Source of the DNA: Anastrepha obliqua
Lineage: Eukaryota; Arthropoda; Insecta; Diptera; Tephritidae
Length of the DNA stretch: 64,000 bases
NCBI RefSeq assembly: GCF_027943255.1
Contig: NC_072897.1
Span: 56,010,406 to 56,074,405 of the forward strand
Direction: 5' to 3'
The notes below the pieces were generated by a model, which was not told where the DNA came from, ran no database searches, and saw nothing but the letters and a program-made list of their open reading frames with translations. Position numbers and translations under genes: made by a program. Below, in pieces: positions 22,452 through 32,284 of this stretch. How positions within the stretch are numbered: the first letter of the stretch is position 1; every line of letters begins with the position of its first letter.

Positions 22452-22577
22452 ACGGTCTTATCTCCTCTCTTAATCCTTTCGCAGGTAGTGGTCCACTTTA
22501 TGGTATCAAAACAGCACGTGAGTGCTACTTGTAGCGTACCTGGGGTACTCTTGCCATCTTACCTACCTACCTACTGG

Positions 22578-23300
22578 TGTTTCTGAGAAACTCAATATTT
22601 GTTTTATGGGTTTCCTATCGTACTTGACTTCTTGGCAAATTTCACATTGATTTAGAACCAAGTGAACCAATTACAGTAACTTAGGGTAACAGATTTTATT
22701 TTTTATTTGATTGTATGCTTCTAAAATACAGGAATGTAAACTTTCTCTAACATGGTAAAATGACATTTGTTTTATGGCTTCAACCTCTGTTTCAATGTCT
22801 TGTGCTCTTTTTGTACACTTAGTGAATTGAAGTTTGTTGTCATTCGAATACATACTAATCAATTTTTCTTGTACTATGTTATAGCTGTGGTCGGTTAGTC
22901 CCGAAAATATTCAAATTTTTCCTTTTAAAATATATCTTCTGAAAATTTCTCCCATTTGTTCAAAATCACACTCTGCAATAAAAATTATCCTTTTTCCGAG
23001 TATCTCTCTAAACTCTTCTGTTTTATTATTTGTAAGTATAATCTGAGTTCTATACTTGTTCACTATCTCTTCCTTAATCGCAAAATGATCTCCTCCCCAT
23101 CGAGCGAAATTAGGTTTATGCTATTGGAACTGTCACCATCTTTATATTTCAAAATATTATGTTCACTTCTTTCTATTCTAATTAGAAAATCCGCTACTTT
23201 GTTCTCTCTACCTTTTATATAGTCTACTTCGAAATCGTACTCTACTAGTTAGAGTATCCATCGTTGGTGTCTTGGTGATATATCCTTTCCTTTGTATTTT
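22578..23300 (-). pseudogene. pol: Errantivirus pol copy B: integrase N-terminus and RNase H end
   Basis: Decayed frame aligning with 5890-6480 of copy A. It retains the zinc-binding segment (…NKICYPKLL...LNQCEICQEVKYDRKP) deleted in copy A. Stops and a small deletion near 23085 break it. Confidence 0.72.
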
Positions 23301-23818
23301 GTGATTAAAAACTTCGTGAATCTATTCAATATGTCCTTTACTTCTCTATATTCTTCAATATTCAAATGGTTCAATTGAATTCTGTCCCAGTCAAAGTCTG
23401 ATCCTTCCAGTGTATAAACTTGGATGTTTTTATATGGGTTTACTGTAAAATTTGTTATTCTATTATTGAAGGATATGTGACCATCCTCTAGATTTATTAC
23501 TGTTTTTAAGCAGTTCATTAAATCAATGCCTAGGATAAATTTGTATTTTCGTCCTTTCAATTTTGTCGCTTTCCACCTGATTTTCGCAATTTCATTTACG
23601 TTAAATTCTTTAGGTGCGTCTGTTAACACTTCATATCTTATTATATCCTTTCCATTTATTGTACTGATTTCAATTGGTTTTGTAAGTAATATTTTCTTAA
23701 ATTCTTTCATATCATTGTCTATTAAACTTATGTTTGCACCGGTATCTATTAGTGCATTATATTCTTTATTATTAATTGTTAACTTTACGTGGGGTAAGTA
23801 GTCTGAGGTTGTTCCCAA
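23249..23818 (-). pseudogene. pol: Errantivirus protease copy B fused to RNase H end
   Basis: An uninterrupted 189 codons: protease motif LIDTGANISLIDND, linker DWDRIQLNHLNIEEYREVKDIL, then at about 23305 an abrupt jump to FLITKYKGKDISPRHQRWIL, which belongs to the RNase H/connection region. The whole RT and most of RNase H are therefore deleted in frame. Active-site Asp of the protease is intact. Confidence 0.85.
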
Positions 23819-24957
23819 AAAAAAGATTTTGATTATTTGGGGTTTGTTTAAATTGACCTCCGTCGCATTTACATTCTTTTAGTTCAGAATATTCTATTAT
23901 TTCAATTAACTTATAGTTTTGTACATCATTTCTGGATTCCATGGGTGCGTTTAGATCTTGCCTAGGTTGCTCCAAGCGATTTTGGCTGAAACATGGCCTA
24001 GGATGTCCTACCTGCCCGACCCTCTGGATATTGTGTATACCATAACGTTCTACGTTGGACGTTGGACGTTGACAATCCATGGGTTCGTTTAGGTTTTGCC
24101 GAGGTTGATTCCATCTATTTTGGTTGAAATTTGGCTTAGGGTGTCGTACCTGCCCGAAATGCTGGAAGTTGTCTGATGGGTTATTATCCGTACTATTTTG
24201 AATTCTAAATCGTCCTGAATTATTATAATTATCATTATTATTAATATTATTATTATTTCGTGCCTGTCCAGTATTCTGTCTAAAATAACTTTGTCCTACA
24301 TAATTTCGTTGATAGTATCCCTGGTTGTTATTGTTATTCTGGTTGTTAAATGTATTCTTGTTTTGAGGTCGATTTTGCCTAAATGTCCTGTCGTCATTAG
24401 TCTTAAATTTCCTATATTTTGGCCTAATGCATGTATTTTCGAATCTCTTGTTGGTCAATATTTGTAAGATATCATTGATATTTCGTTCTTCGTACATTTT
24501 ATCTAATAGAGTCCCTTGTGTCATTTCTTTAACTGTGTTTACAAGTAAACTATCTATGTTCGACAAATCAATATAATGATCATTGTGATAATATACCGTT
24601 AGTTCATCTGACTTATATTTAATGTTTTGCACTTCAATTACTAACTCACTCACCGAATTCACCTTTAAATTGGCTATCATTCCGTATAGTTGATGTGGTT
24701 CTACGCTTGGCCTATACCTCAGTTTTAACGTCTCTTTGATCTGTTGCCAGTTGTCCGGGTTGGGAATGTTTATGATGGTATCCTTCGCCTGCCCCTGGAT
24801 TATTTTGTAAAATATTGTTCTTGTGGCTTCCTTCTTAATATTTTCATCATGTATAGTTGATAGCAAGTACTCAATACTGCTAAAGAACCTGTTTACCGTT
24901 ACTTCTCCTGTACCGGTAAAAGTTGGCAAGTGATTTATTGTTTTCAAAATGTTGTCT
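23772..24957 (-). CDS. gag: Errantivirus gag copy B, main open part
   Basis: About 395 codons uninterrupted from the transposon border to 23772. The capsid-like N-half (FTGTGEVTVNRFFSSIEYLL, LKLRYRPSVEPHQLY, IDSLLVNTVKEMTQGTLLDK) is followed by an Asn/Gln/Arg-rich tail with repeated FNQNRWNQPRQ-like motifs. The true N-terminus is separated by the 3.8-kb insertion 24965-28776, which now supplies a chance start inside its own terminal repeat. Overlaps the protease frame by 47 bp. Confidence 0.85.
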
Positions 24958-25239
24958 CTTCTACCAGAGAATGTTAATGCAATGAGAAGGAGCAAAAGTT
25001 AAAAGAGCTTTTTTCGAGTTCTAATTTATAGATTCATAATAAGGTCATTTCAAATTCAACTTTCCTGAAGAGGTCGGAATTGCAGATATTTACCACGCGA
25101 GTGACGCGAGTGGAGGGTTTCTATATTTACTTACCACGCTAGGCCAAGAATTCAGATATTTTCTGCGTTTACCATACTACTGAGGACGTTCATAAGATTT
25201 TTCGGCACACTACTAAGGAAATCGAAGCGAATAAATTTG

Positions 25240-25380
25240 CGATTAAGAAGGCTGCGCGGTAGTTAGTTTGTGGTGCAGAAGCTAAAGTCGGCGGAGTTAT
25301 TCGTTTTGTGTTTTTGCACGTATTTAATTCAGGTTCAAGTCCTGAAGTCATATTTTTTTTCTTGCACATTTTTTTTTTTA
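25240..25380 (+). other. Pol III-like box followed by oligo-T
   Basis: GCGCGGTAGTTAGTTTG (A-box-like) and AGGTTCAAGTCC (B-box-like) about 70 bp apart, then a T9 run. May be a decayed tRNA or tRNA-derived insert. A similar arrangement at 25755-25850 has AGGTTCAAATCC followed by T6. Confidence 0.35.
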
Positions 25381-26159
25381 CAATTCAAACCAGGAAAGTT
25401 TGGTAAAATTTTTGAGTTTATTTTAATTAAAATTTCTTTAAAATACTGTTTTTTGTATTTTATAAATGGAAATTTCTTTTCGGTATAAAATAGTTCATAC
25501 TGGATATGACCTGATTTTTATATAAATCAATCAAAACAGAAAATATGTACATATGTCTATAATCTATTTCATCAAATCCAAATTATATTGATGAGAAAAT
25601 ATCATTCTAATATCCGTCCAGAAAGCCAAACGCGCATACACAGATGCATATGCATATAATTACGCATACAAACTTTCAACTAACGCAGAATATGTACATA
25701 TAAAATTGCGAATCGAATAAATGAGTGATTTAGAAAAGATCATTAATAATTGTAGATTAGCGCAATCGTGAAAGACGTGTCGTATATGCAGTACGTAGTC
25801 TCATGTTTGACTCAGGTTCAAATCCTGTGCACAGTTTTTTATTCGATATTTTTATTTCATTTTTTATATTTGGTTTAATTGAAATTGATTTAAAATAGTG
25901 TATTCAGGTTTTTCTAATACCAGTTATTTAGAAATTTATTTTCTATATAACATTATTCATTTGAATTGATTTATATGTAAAACAGCCATAAAGTCAATCA
26001 TATGAATATGCATTCCTATATTTAATTTCTTCAGTCAAATCTGAACTACTTACATACACATATTGATGAGAAAATATTCTAATATCCATCCAGGAAGCCT
26101 AACGCGCATACTCACATATGTGTTTAAATATATGTACAAACTACCACCATTCTAACAAA

Positions 26160-26542
26160 CCCAGAACACAAGCTTCTGCGCACACTTGACACATGGGATA
26201 TGTATACCCTATGAGCAAAAAGAACCGGGAAGGTGATGTTGACTGCTTCCTTCGATTGCCAAGGCATAGTCCACCATGAGTACCTTCCATCGGGCCAGAC
26301 AGTCAATAGAGAATATTATTTATCCGTTTTGAAACCTTAGAGAGATGCTGTGTGTTGCAAACCGCCGGAAATGTGAGCAAACAATTCTCAGATTTTGCAT
26401 GATGATAACGCGCCATCGCACTGATCAAAGAGAATACAAATCGGCCTGCCGGGGGTGTTTGGAGGACTGGGTTAAACGTTGGCACATGTGTGTTGCTTCA
26501 GACGGGTCATATTTTGAAGAAGATAATATAAATTTGCCTTAA
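26160..26542 (+). pseudogene. mariner-type transposase remnant
   Basis: Reads in shifted frames KEPGR, FDCQGIVHHEYLPSGQTVN and EYYLSVLKP, then after an internal loss SACRGCLEDWVKRWHMCVASDGSYFEEDNINLP's first and last parts up to the stop at 26540. These are the middle and C-terminal parts of a mariner transposase; the catalytic Asp segment between them is deleted. Only the last 65 codons are still open. Confidence 0.6.
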
Positions 26543-26699
26543 ATTTAACTCTGTTTTGTTTAATTTAAACATTCCCGGTACTTTCTGATCATAAGGTACA
26601 TACTTGCGGCTTTGCGGACAGCAATGTGTGATTCGCTGGAAGTCGCATTAACTCTCGACTGTCGCACAGTTAGAAGACATATTTACATACATATAAGGG

Positions 26700-27000
26700 T
26701 GCATACATACATACGGAGCCGCGGCCACTCGACATGACAAAAATTTAAGATTTATCAAATATTGGCAAATAATTCCACGCGAAATATTCCAATATTGACT
26801 ATTTTCGAACGGTCGCGAAAATTGGCATATGGGCGGCTCGTTTTATGAATGAAATTGAAATATGAGCTCTAACTTATGAATGAACTTTTTGTTTTTCTTC
26901 TAAATTGTTCAGCGCAGTCGCTGATAGAATCATGGCCGCTGCGACTGCGTCTACGAATGTATTTTATTTTTGTAGTCGCCAGGCTTAGATTTTAGCTTTG
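26700..27000 (-). repeat. Inverted segment of the CAGAGAA-family interior
   Basis: Reverse complement matches 480-930, 13940-14300 and 17090-17450 (the AATATTGGAATATTTCGCG stretch and the GCCGCCCATATGCCAATTTT stretch). Shows copy 3 is related to copies 1 and 2 but rearranged. Confidence 0.65.
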
Positions 27001-27780
27001 GGCGACTTCCGCATGTGAGGTATGTGTTTTTGTTGTGTTCTAGAACATTTTAGAATGTGCGGTGGCAAATCGGACATCGCGTTGCGCTTGCTTTTGCTTT
27101 TGCGTCTATCAAAGTATTGTGTTTTTGTAAGTACAATATTAGGAATATCGACTGGTGAAAGACAAAAGTACACGGAAGCAAGAAGGGAGCGCTGTGCTCG
27201 CGCATATATGTACATATGCATGAATGTATGAACGTGCATGGATGTAGTAACATATGAATACAATTATTTTGTAGGAAGTTTAGAAAGCAAGTAGGTATAT
27301 ATGTATGTATATATGCTAGGACATAATACATACATAGAGCAGAATTGTTTTTGCACTTGTTAGGAAGAAACTCGCTAGTGCGTATGTGTATTTGTCTTGT
27401 AAGAATGTGATGTGCTGTGACTTGTGTACATACATAAGTCAAGGTTATTTGGGCATACATGCATATGTACATATGTATGAAAGGAAGATGATGTTCTTGC
27501 GCTTGTGCATTATTGTTTTTCATATACAAATGTACATACCTACATATGTATGTAAATGCTCTCGAATACATAAACTATAAATTGACATACAATATAAAAT
27601 AAGTGTTGATTTATCTTAAACCGTTTTTTTTTCTTAATGCAAATACCTCCTATTGACATGTACATACATATTATGTATGTATATTGTCATATACCATCAT
27701 TTATGTACATATAGAGTATACGTTCATTTATGAATGTATGTAATGAAAAACTTCATGAATTACTTTCAGAACTTTATTAA
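27001..27780. repeat. Microsatellite-rich spacer
   Basis: ACATATGTATGTACAT-type repeats throughout; no coding potential beyond chance frames. Confidence 0.6.
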
Positions 27781-27789
27781 AATTAATTC

Positions 27790-28690
27790 GCGTCGCGCGC
27801 ATGCACAAAACCTTGGTTCACAACGCAGGCGCAGAAATAAACGCACTGCGTATTTATCCTCCGCATGTGACTCGGCATCAATTCTCGGCGCCAATTTTTT
27901 TTTTTTTTTTTTAAATGTGTTTTTTTTAATGTAATCGTAAAAAATTTTTAATAAATTTTATGTATCCGCTTCAATTCAAAAGTAACAAAATGGTAAAAAA
28001 ATAAGCAGTCGAAGAAATAAATGCACCGCCTATTTTTCCTCGCCACATGTTAGACTCGATTTCAATTCCCAGTGCAAACCTTTTTTTATTAATTTTTTTT
28101 TTTTAATTTGCTTTTTTTTGTTATGTAATTAAAAAAAATTATGTAATAAATTTTACGTATTCGCTTATTATTTCAAAAAATACGAAAATAGTAAAAATTT
28201 AATTAGTTTAATGTATTTATCCTCCCCACGTGACTCGCCATCAATTCTCGGTGCAAATTTTTTTTTTTCGTTTTAAAATTTTTTTTTTTAATGTAATCGT
28301 AAAAAAATTTTTAATAAATTTTATGTATCCGCTTATCATTTCAAAAGTAACAAAATGGTCAAAAAATAAGCAGTCGAAGAAATAAACGCACCGCCTATTT
28401 TTCCTCGCCACATGTTAGACTCGAGTTCAATTCCCGGTGCAAACTTTTTTTTATAAATTTTATTTTTTAAAATCGTTTTTTTTTTTTTTAATGTAATTGA
28501 AAAAAAAAATTATGTAATAAATTTTACGTATTCGCTTATTATTTCAAAAATACGAAAATAGTACAAATTTAATTGGTTTAATGTCGAGGTGAGAAATGTG
28601 TTGTGTGTTGAGGTGAAAGATGTGTGGTGTTTCTAATTTTTGTGTGGGCAAAAGTCAGTGAGGTGTCTATAAACTCGGTGTGCTAAATGA
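27790..28690 (+). repeat. T-tract tandem array, four half-units
   Basis: Alternating units of about 185 bp (two types, higher-order period about 370 bp). Each unit has a CGCACCGCCTATTTTTCCTC-like core, then TTCAATTC(C/T)CGG(T/C)GC and a run of 8-20 T. The GCACCG and CGGTGC segments can pair. An inverted copy of the last unit lies at 29421-29740. Confidence 0.65.
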
Positions 28691-28776
28691 CCTTATTACA
28701 AATCTTTCAGATCTCAATTGTACTAAAAAAAGCTTACAGTAACATTTGCACCTTCTCATTGCATTAACATTCTCTG

Positions 28777-28949
28777 CTTCTACTGTTGTCTTGTATATGG
28801 TGTTGTTCCAGGTTTTGCTGTTGTTGCTGTAACTGGTGTGTTTGTTGTTGTAGGTCTAAGTATGCTTGGTGTAAGCGTTCTAATTGTTGATCCTTTCTGG
28901 CCAGTTCTTCGGCCACGCTTACGGATGCAATGTGAGCCTGTTCTTCCAT
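28777..28949 (-). pseudogene. gag: Errantivirus gag copy B, N-terminal piece
   Basis: MEEQAHIASVSV start with a Gln-rich coiled-coil-like stretch, matching 9510-9680 of copy A; cut by the insertion at 28776. Confidence 0.82.
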
Positions 28950-29014
28950 TCTTCTCCGTTTGTCAAAGGATTGTGGCCTCTTGAAATACAGTTTTAGAAA
29001 AAAATATAGTTGTT

Positions 29015-29322
29015 GTAAATATTCACTGCACTATAACAATTTCTTTTTTTATTTTAGTGGTGTTCAAGTAGCATAAATGTTCACTGCACTATTTTTTCTT
29101 TTTAGTGGTGTTCAAGTTGCATAAATGTTCACTGCACTATTTTTTCTATTTCAGTTAGCGTATTGTTAAGTTATACCCTGGAGGGTTCGGTCAACTCCTG
29201 AGTTGGCTACGGATTCGCAGGATTAGTTTTGGGTGTTTATAAATTTTTTTGTTTTTTCACTGCCCGTATTTTCGTATCACTGGATCCTTTTTACTTCTTA
29301 AAGGATCCTACCGACTGCGCCA
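29015..29322 (-). promoter_or_regulatory. Errantivirus leader and PBS, copy B
   Basis: Three leader repeat units (29015-29145), a 100-bp stretch absent from copy A (29166-29270), and the tRNA-Ser-type PBS at 29303-29322. Confidence 0.8.
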
Positions 29323-29421
29323 TTTACGTTTTAGCCGTTAACTCGCGTTAAAAATAAACTAAATTTGTTTCCGTTTATTTCGTTTATTTATTAAACTCCG
29401 CAACTACTCCGATGAACGGGA
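29323..29421 (-). repeat. 5' LTR of copy B, truncated
   Basis: Only the U5-proximal 99 bp remain. The match to the shared LTR stops abruptly after GATGAACGGG, where an inverted T-tract unit begins. Confidence 0.82.
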
Positions 29422-29740
29422 CACTACACTGAGTTTTACCCACACAAAAATTGAAAACACCACACATCTTTCACCTCAACACACAACACATCTCCTCACC
29501 TCAACATTAGACCAATTAAATTTTTACTATTTTCGTAATTTTGAATAATAATAAGCGAATACGTAAAAATTTATTACACAAAATTTTTTTTCAATTACAT
29601 TAAAAAAGAAACTAATTAAAAAAAAAAAATTAATAAAAAAAAAAGTTGGCGCCGGGAATTGATATCGAGTCTAACATGTGGCGAGGAAAAATAGGCGGTG
29701 CGTTTATTTCTTCGACTGCTTATTTTTTTACCATTTTGTT
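29422..29740 (-). repeat. Inverted T-tract unit
   Basis: Reverse complement of 28380-28660, including the CACCACACATCTTTCACCTC stretch and the GTGCGTTTATTTCTTCGACT stretch. Together with the array at 27790-28690 it brackets the 5' end of errantivirus copy B. Confidence 0.65.
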
Positions 29741-29789
29741 ACTTTTGAAATGATAAGAAAATAGAAAAATAGAAAATAGAAAATATTAA

Positions 29790-30003
29790 AGTACTTACGA
29801 TGATCGTTTTCACTATTTTGCACAGTGGATGCATTGTTATGCACAATAGAAACACTAGGTTGCGCATTTCGTAATGTTTTTCGGCGTGCACGAAATTCAT
29901 GTACACGTTCTGTTGAAGTCGTTGCGGTTTTTTTAGTTTTATTTTCTTATTGCTTTTTTTTCTGTCGATATTCACGACACTTTTCTGCATTATTTTTCGG
30001 CAT
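29790..30003 (-). pseudogene. Helentron-like first exon with splice donor
   Basis: ATG at 30003, MPKNNAEKCREYRQKK then, after a one-base slip near 29950, a basic segment (STERVHEFRARRKTLRN) and a Ser/Asn-rich end. The exon is followed by a good donor, GTAAGTACTTT (minus), at about 29794. Positions 30004-30160 match the upstream flank at 206-320. The protein looks like the basic N-terminus of a mobile-element Rep/helicase; the rest is not present here. Confidence 0.45.
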
Positions 30004-30160
30004 AATTGCGGTAAAAATTTAAAAATGAAATTATTTACGAATATAAAAATACAGACGCAATACAGCACACGCGGTTGCTATTATGAGCCTCGTAACGCGT
30101 ACATATATCACACAGACGTACTAACATACACACAAACATTCGTAGGACGCTTGGTCTAAG

Positions 30161-31330
30161 CAAGTGTTAGGTAGCGTAGCATAGGTATACATCATGATGG
30201 AAAGAATAATGAGATGGCGACTATCGTGGTCCCGTTACTTTGCGCTCAGCGAATTTGACAACTAATATATATAATATTAGTTACGTGATTTTAGCTCCAG
30301 TATGGCCAGATTACCAATTTCGTAACTTGATTTTGCATTTTTTTTTTTGTTATTTTTATTATTTTTTGTCTCGGAGTTTTAGTTCTTTCTTCATGACATT
30401 TTTCTAGCTGTTCTAATTAAAATGTCATGTTTATAATTTTGTAAAATATACATTTTTTAATAATTATTTAAATAATTCATTCAGTTTTATTTAGCTTTAC
30501 TTTTTTTTAACATCTGGTGGCATTGCCCGCGAGTGCAGGTGTTGTTGGTGTTCTTCTGCTTTCGGCAGTCAAATCTCTCTCTCGCTACTGCAGTGTTGCC
30601 TAGCTTTGGATATAAAAACGCATTAAAATGCCTATTCAAAGAAAATAACCCAACAAATTTTTATTGAATCACTTAAAGAACTTTGTATGCGTGACAGATT
30701 GCCTTTAAAATGAGCGTTTTCTTAAATAAATGTGTTATGCTTATGTATAATTTAATGTATGAATTTTTTTGTTAAGCGAGAGTCTTTTGTTAAGGGAACG
30801 ACTTTTTTGCTATATTTGAAGTTATGTAACTAGATAAGGTACTCTTTTTGTAAAAAGGTCAGTATGGTTTCTTTAGTATTTTCTGGTATTTTTTTGTTTA
30901 TTTTTACAATGAATATAACTCTTAATGTCCTATGTCTCACTAAGGATTGATGACCGGAAGAAACGATTACACCTCAATGGTTTTAATTCGCATTCAATAA
31001 ATTCAAAGGCTTTTTAAAATGTGTAAAAAGGTTTTCAATCTTAAGAAGAGTTGAGAGCCGGGCATTTAATATTTTTGCATAACCTTAAATGGAGCCAAAA
31101 ATTAAATTCACACTTTCAAAATATCAAATTTTGTAAAAGCCAACTAATTTTCATTAGCATTAAAATCTTCTCAGAGTGACCTCTTTTAACCTTTTTTTGT
31201 TTAATAATATAGTTTGTTTTTTAACCTAAAGTTTTGGTAGCTTTAAATTAAAAAAAGAAACAAACACGAAACTTCAAAATTTTCGCATTTTCGGTATAAA
31301 AAAGCACTAAATTTATTGCGAAGAGCAAAT
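30161..31330. other. AT-rich stretch with no recognised gene
   Basis: Poly-T/A runs and short open frames only. A segment near 30580-30640 (CTCTCTCTCGCTACTGCAGT then TATAAAAACGC) resembles a core promoter by composition, but nothing supports a gene behind it. Confidence 0.5.
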
Positions 31331-31448
31331 GGTTGGCAATACTGCACAACTCAGCAAACGTGACGTCACGTACGCTCTGATGGACGCAATCTTCTTTCTA
31401 TCATTCTTAGTATCGATGCATCAAGCGCTACTCTCAATGCGTGGTTTG

Positions 31449-32096
31449 CGAATATAGACAGTCGCCTACAATCACAAAAGCAGAGCATCATTGAAGAGCT
31501 AACATTACGACTAAGAGAACCAGAAGAGCGAGTAATGGAGCGATTCAGTGAGTTGTCAGCGGATGTAATTAACTTGAAGTCGGCAGTTAAGCACATAGAA
31601 GAGCGCGTAAAAAAAACTGAACTGAAATGTGCTAATGTAGACAAATTGCGCAGCGAGGTAATATATATGCACTTACCGAACAACTAAATGTATATGAGAA
31701 CAACGCAATATCATCAGATGTGATTGTTAGTGGGTTGCCTATAAGGAAAGATGAGGACATTCTAAATGATTTCTCCAAGCTGTGCCAAACGCTTGTACGT
31801 TCTGCGCCTGTACGTTCTGCTTTTCGGTTACGACCAAACAATAAAAGCGTAGTTCCTATTATAATCAAATTGAGCTCTGCTGCAGATCGCTCTCATCTGC
31901 TGAAAGCTGTAGCTAAATTCTGCAAAGATAAGAGACGAGCACTTTCTCTTAGTGATGTCGGCGTCAGTATTGAAGGGAAGCTATTTATCCACGTATGTCT
32001 TACGAGAAAAAATCGCGAACTAATGCGTTTGGCTTTGCAGTATAAAAAGCAAAAGCGTCTAATATCAGTTTTCAGTAATATATGTTTTCCAAACTC
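31449..32096 (+). pseudogene. CR1-type ORF1 (coiled coil plus FP-like domain), frameshifted
   Basis: Coiled-coil part (SIIEELTLRLREPEERVMERF, trimmed at both ends), a frameshift near 31660, then SSDVIVSGLPIRKDEDIL, APVRSAFRLRPNN, IIIKLSSAADRSHLLKAV and RKNRELMRLALQYKK. The second half resembles the baculovirus FP-like RNA-binding domain found in ORF1 of CR1-type elements. Counterpart of 53228-54067. The product would bind element RNA; here it is broken. Confidence 0.75.
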
Positions 32097-32284
32097 TTTG
32101 CTTTGCATTGTAATCATTTTTATTTTAGTATCATTTCTATTTCGTTCATCTCATTTGTACTTTTAATATTCTTGGCTTTACAATGTAATCTTTTTTATTT
32201 AGATCTCATTCCTATCTATCTCATTATCCCCTCGCTTTATTTAAATTCCTCCACCTTGCGTATCCTCCCAACCATAAACTGTCA

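Larger units (their letters stand above)
20266..22571 (+). mobile_element. LOA-clade retroposon with RT deleted
   Basis: Flanked by TACTGG (20260-20265, 22572-22577), with a 3' (TACC)n-type tail just before 22571. Copy A shows the empty site near 5886. It carries an endonuclease frame and an RNase H frame, but the roughly 600-codon RT region between them is missing. ORF1 is also absent (5' truncation). Confidence 0.82.
24965..28776. mobile_element. CAGAGAA-ended non-autonomous DNA transposon, copy 3 (3.8 kb)
   Basis: Terminal inverted repeats of about 33 bp starting CAGAGAATGTTAATGCAATG, with two mismatches; duplication CTTCTAC (24958-24964, 28777-28783), 7 bp again. Interior: tRNA-like boxes, a mariner transposase remnant, an inverted segment of copies 1 and 2, and a T-rich tandem array. 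No transposase of its own. Disrupts gag of copy B. Confidence 0.82.
10529..29421 (-). mobile_element. Errantivirus copy B, nested with RTE, LOA and a CAGAGAA element
   Basis: Order on the minus strand: truncated LTR (29323-29421), PBS, leader, gag start (28949-28777), insertion 24965-28776, rest of gag and protease, deletion removing RT and most of RNase H, integrase split by a LOA insertion, env split by RTE, purine tract, shared LTR. Insertions are bracketed by exact target duplications. Copy B differs from A in its inserts and in the RT deletion, but shares env stops with A. Confidence 0.88.

Noticed and set aside
25240..25850. True tRNA genes
   Set aside because: B-box-like motifs and T runs are present, but I could not fold a convincing cloverleaf or anticodon arm.
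26900..27740. CRISPR-like or satellite array from repeated ACATATGTATGT motifs
   Set aside because: Irregular microsatellite with no fixed spacers; this is a eukaryotic locus.
30580..30640. Promoter of a host gene
   Set aside because: A TATA-like string and CT repeat alone; no open frame or exon structure follows.
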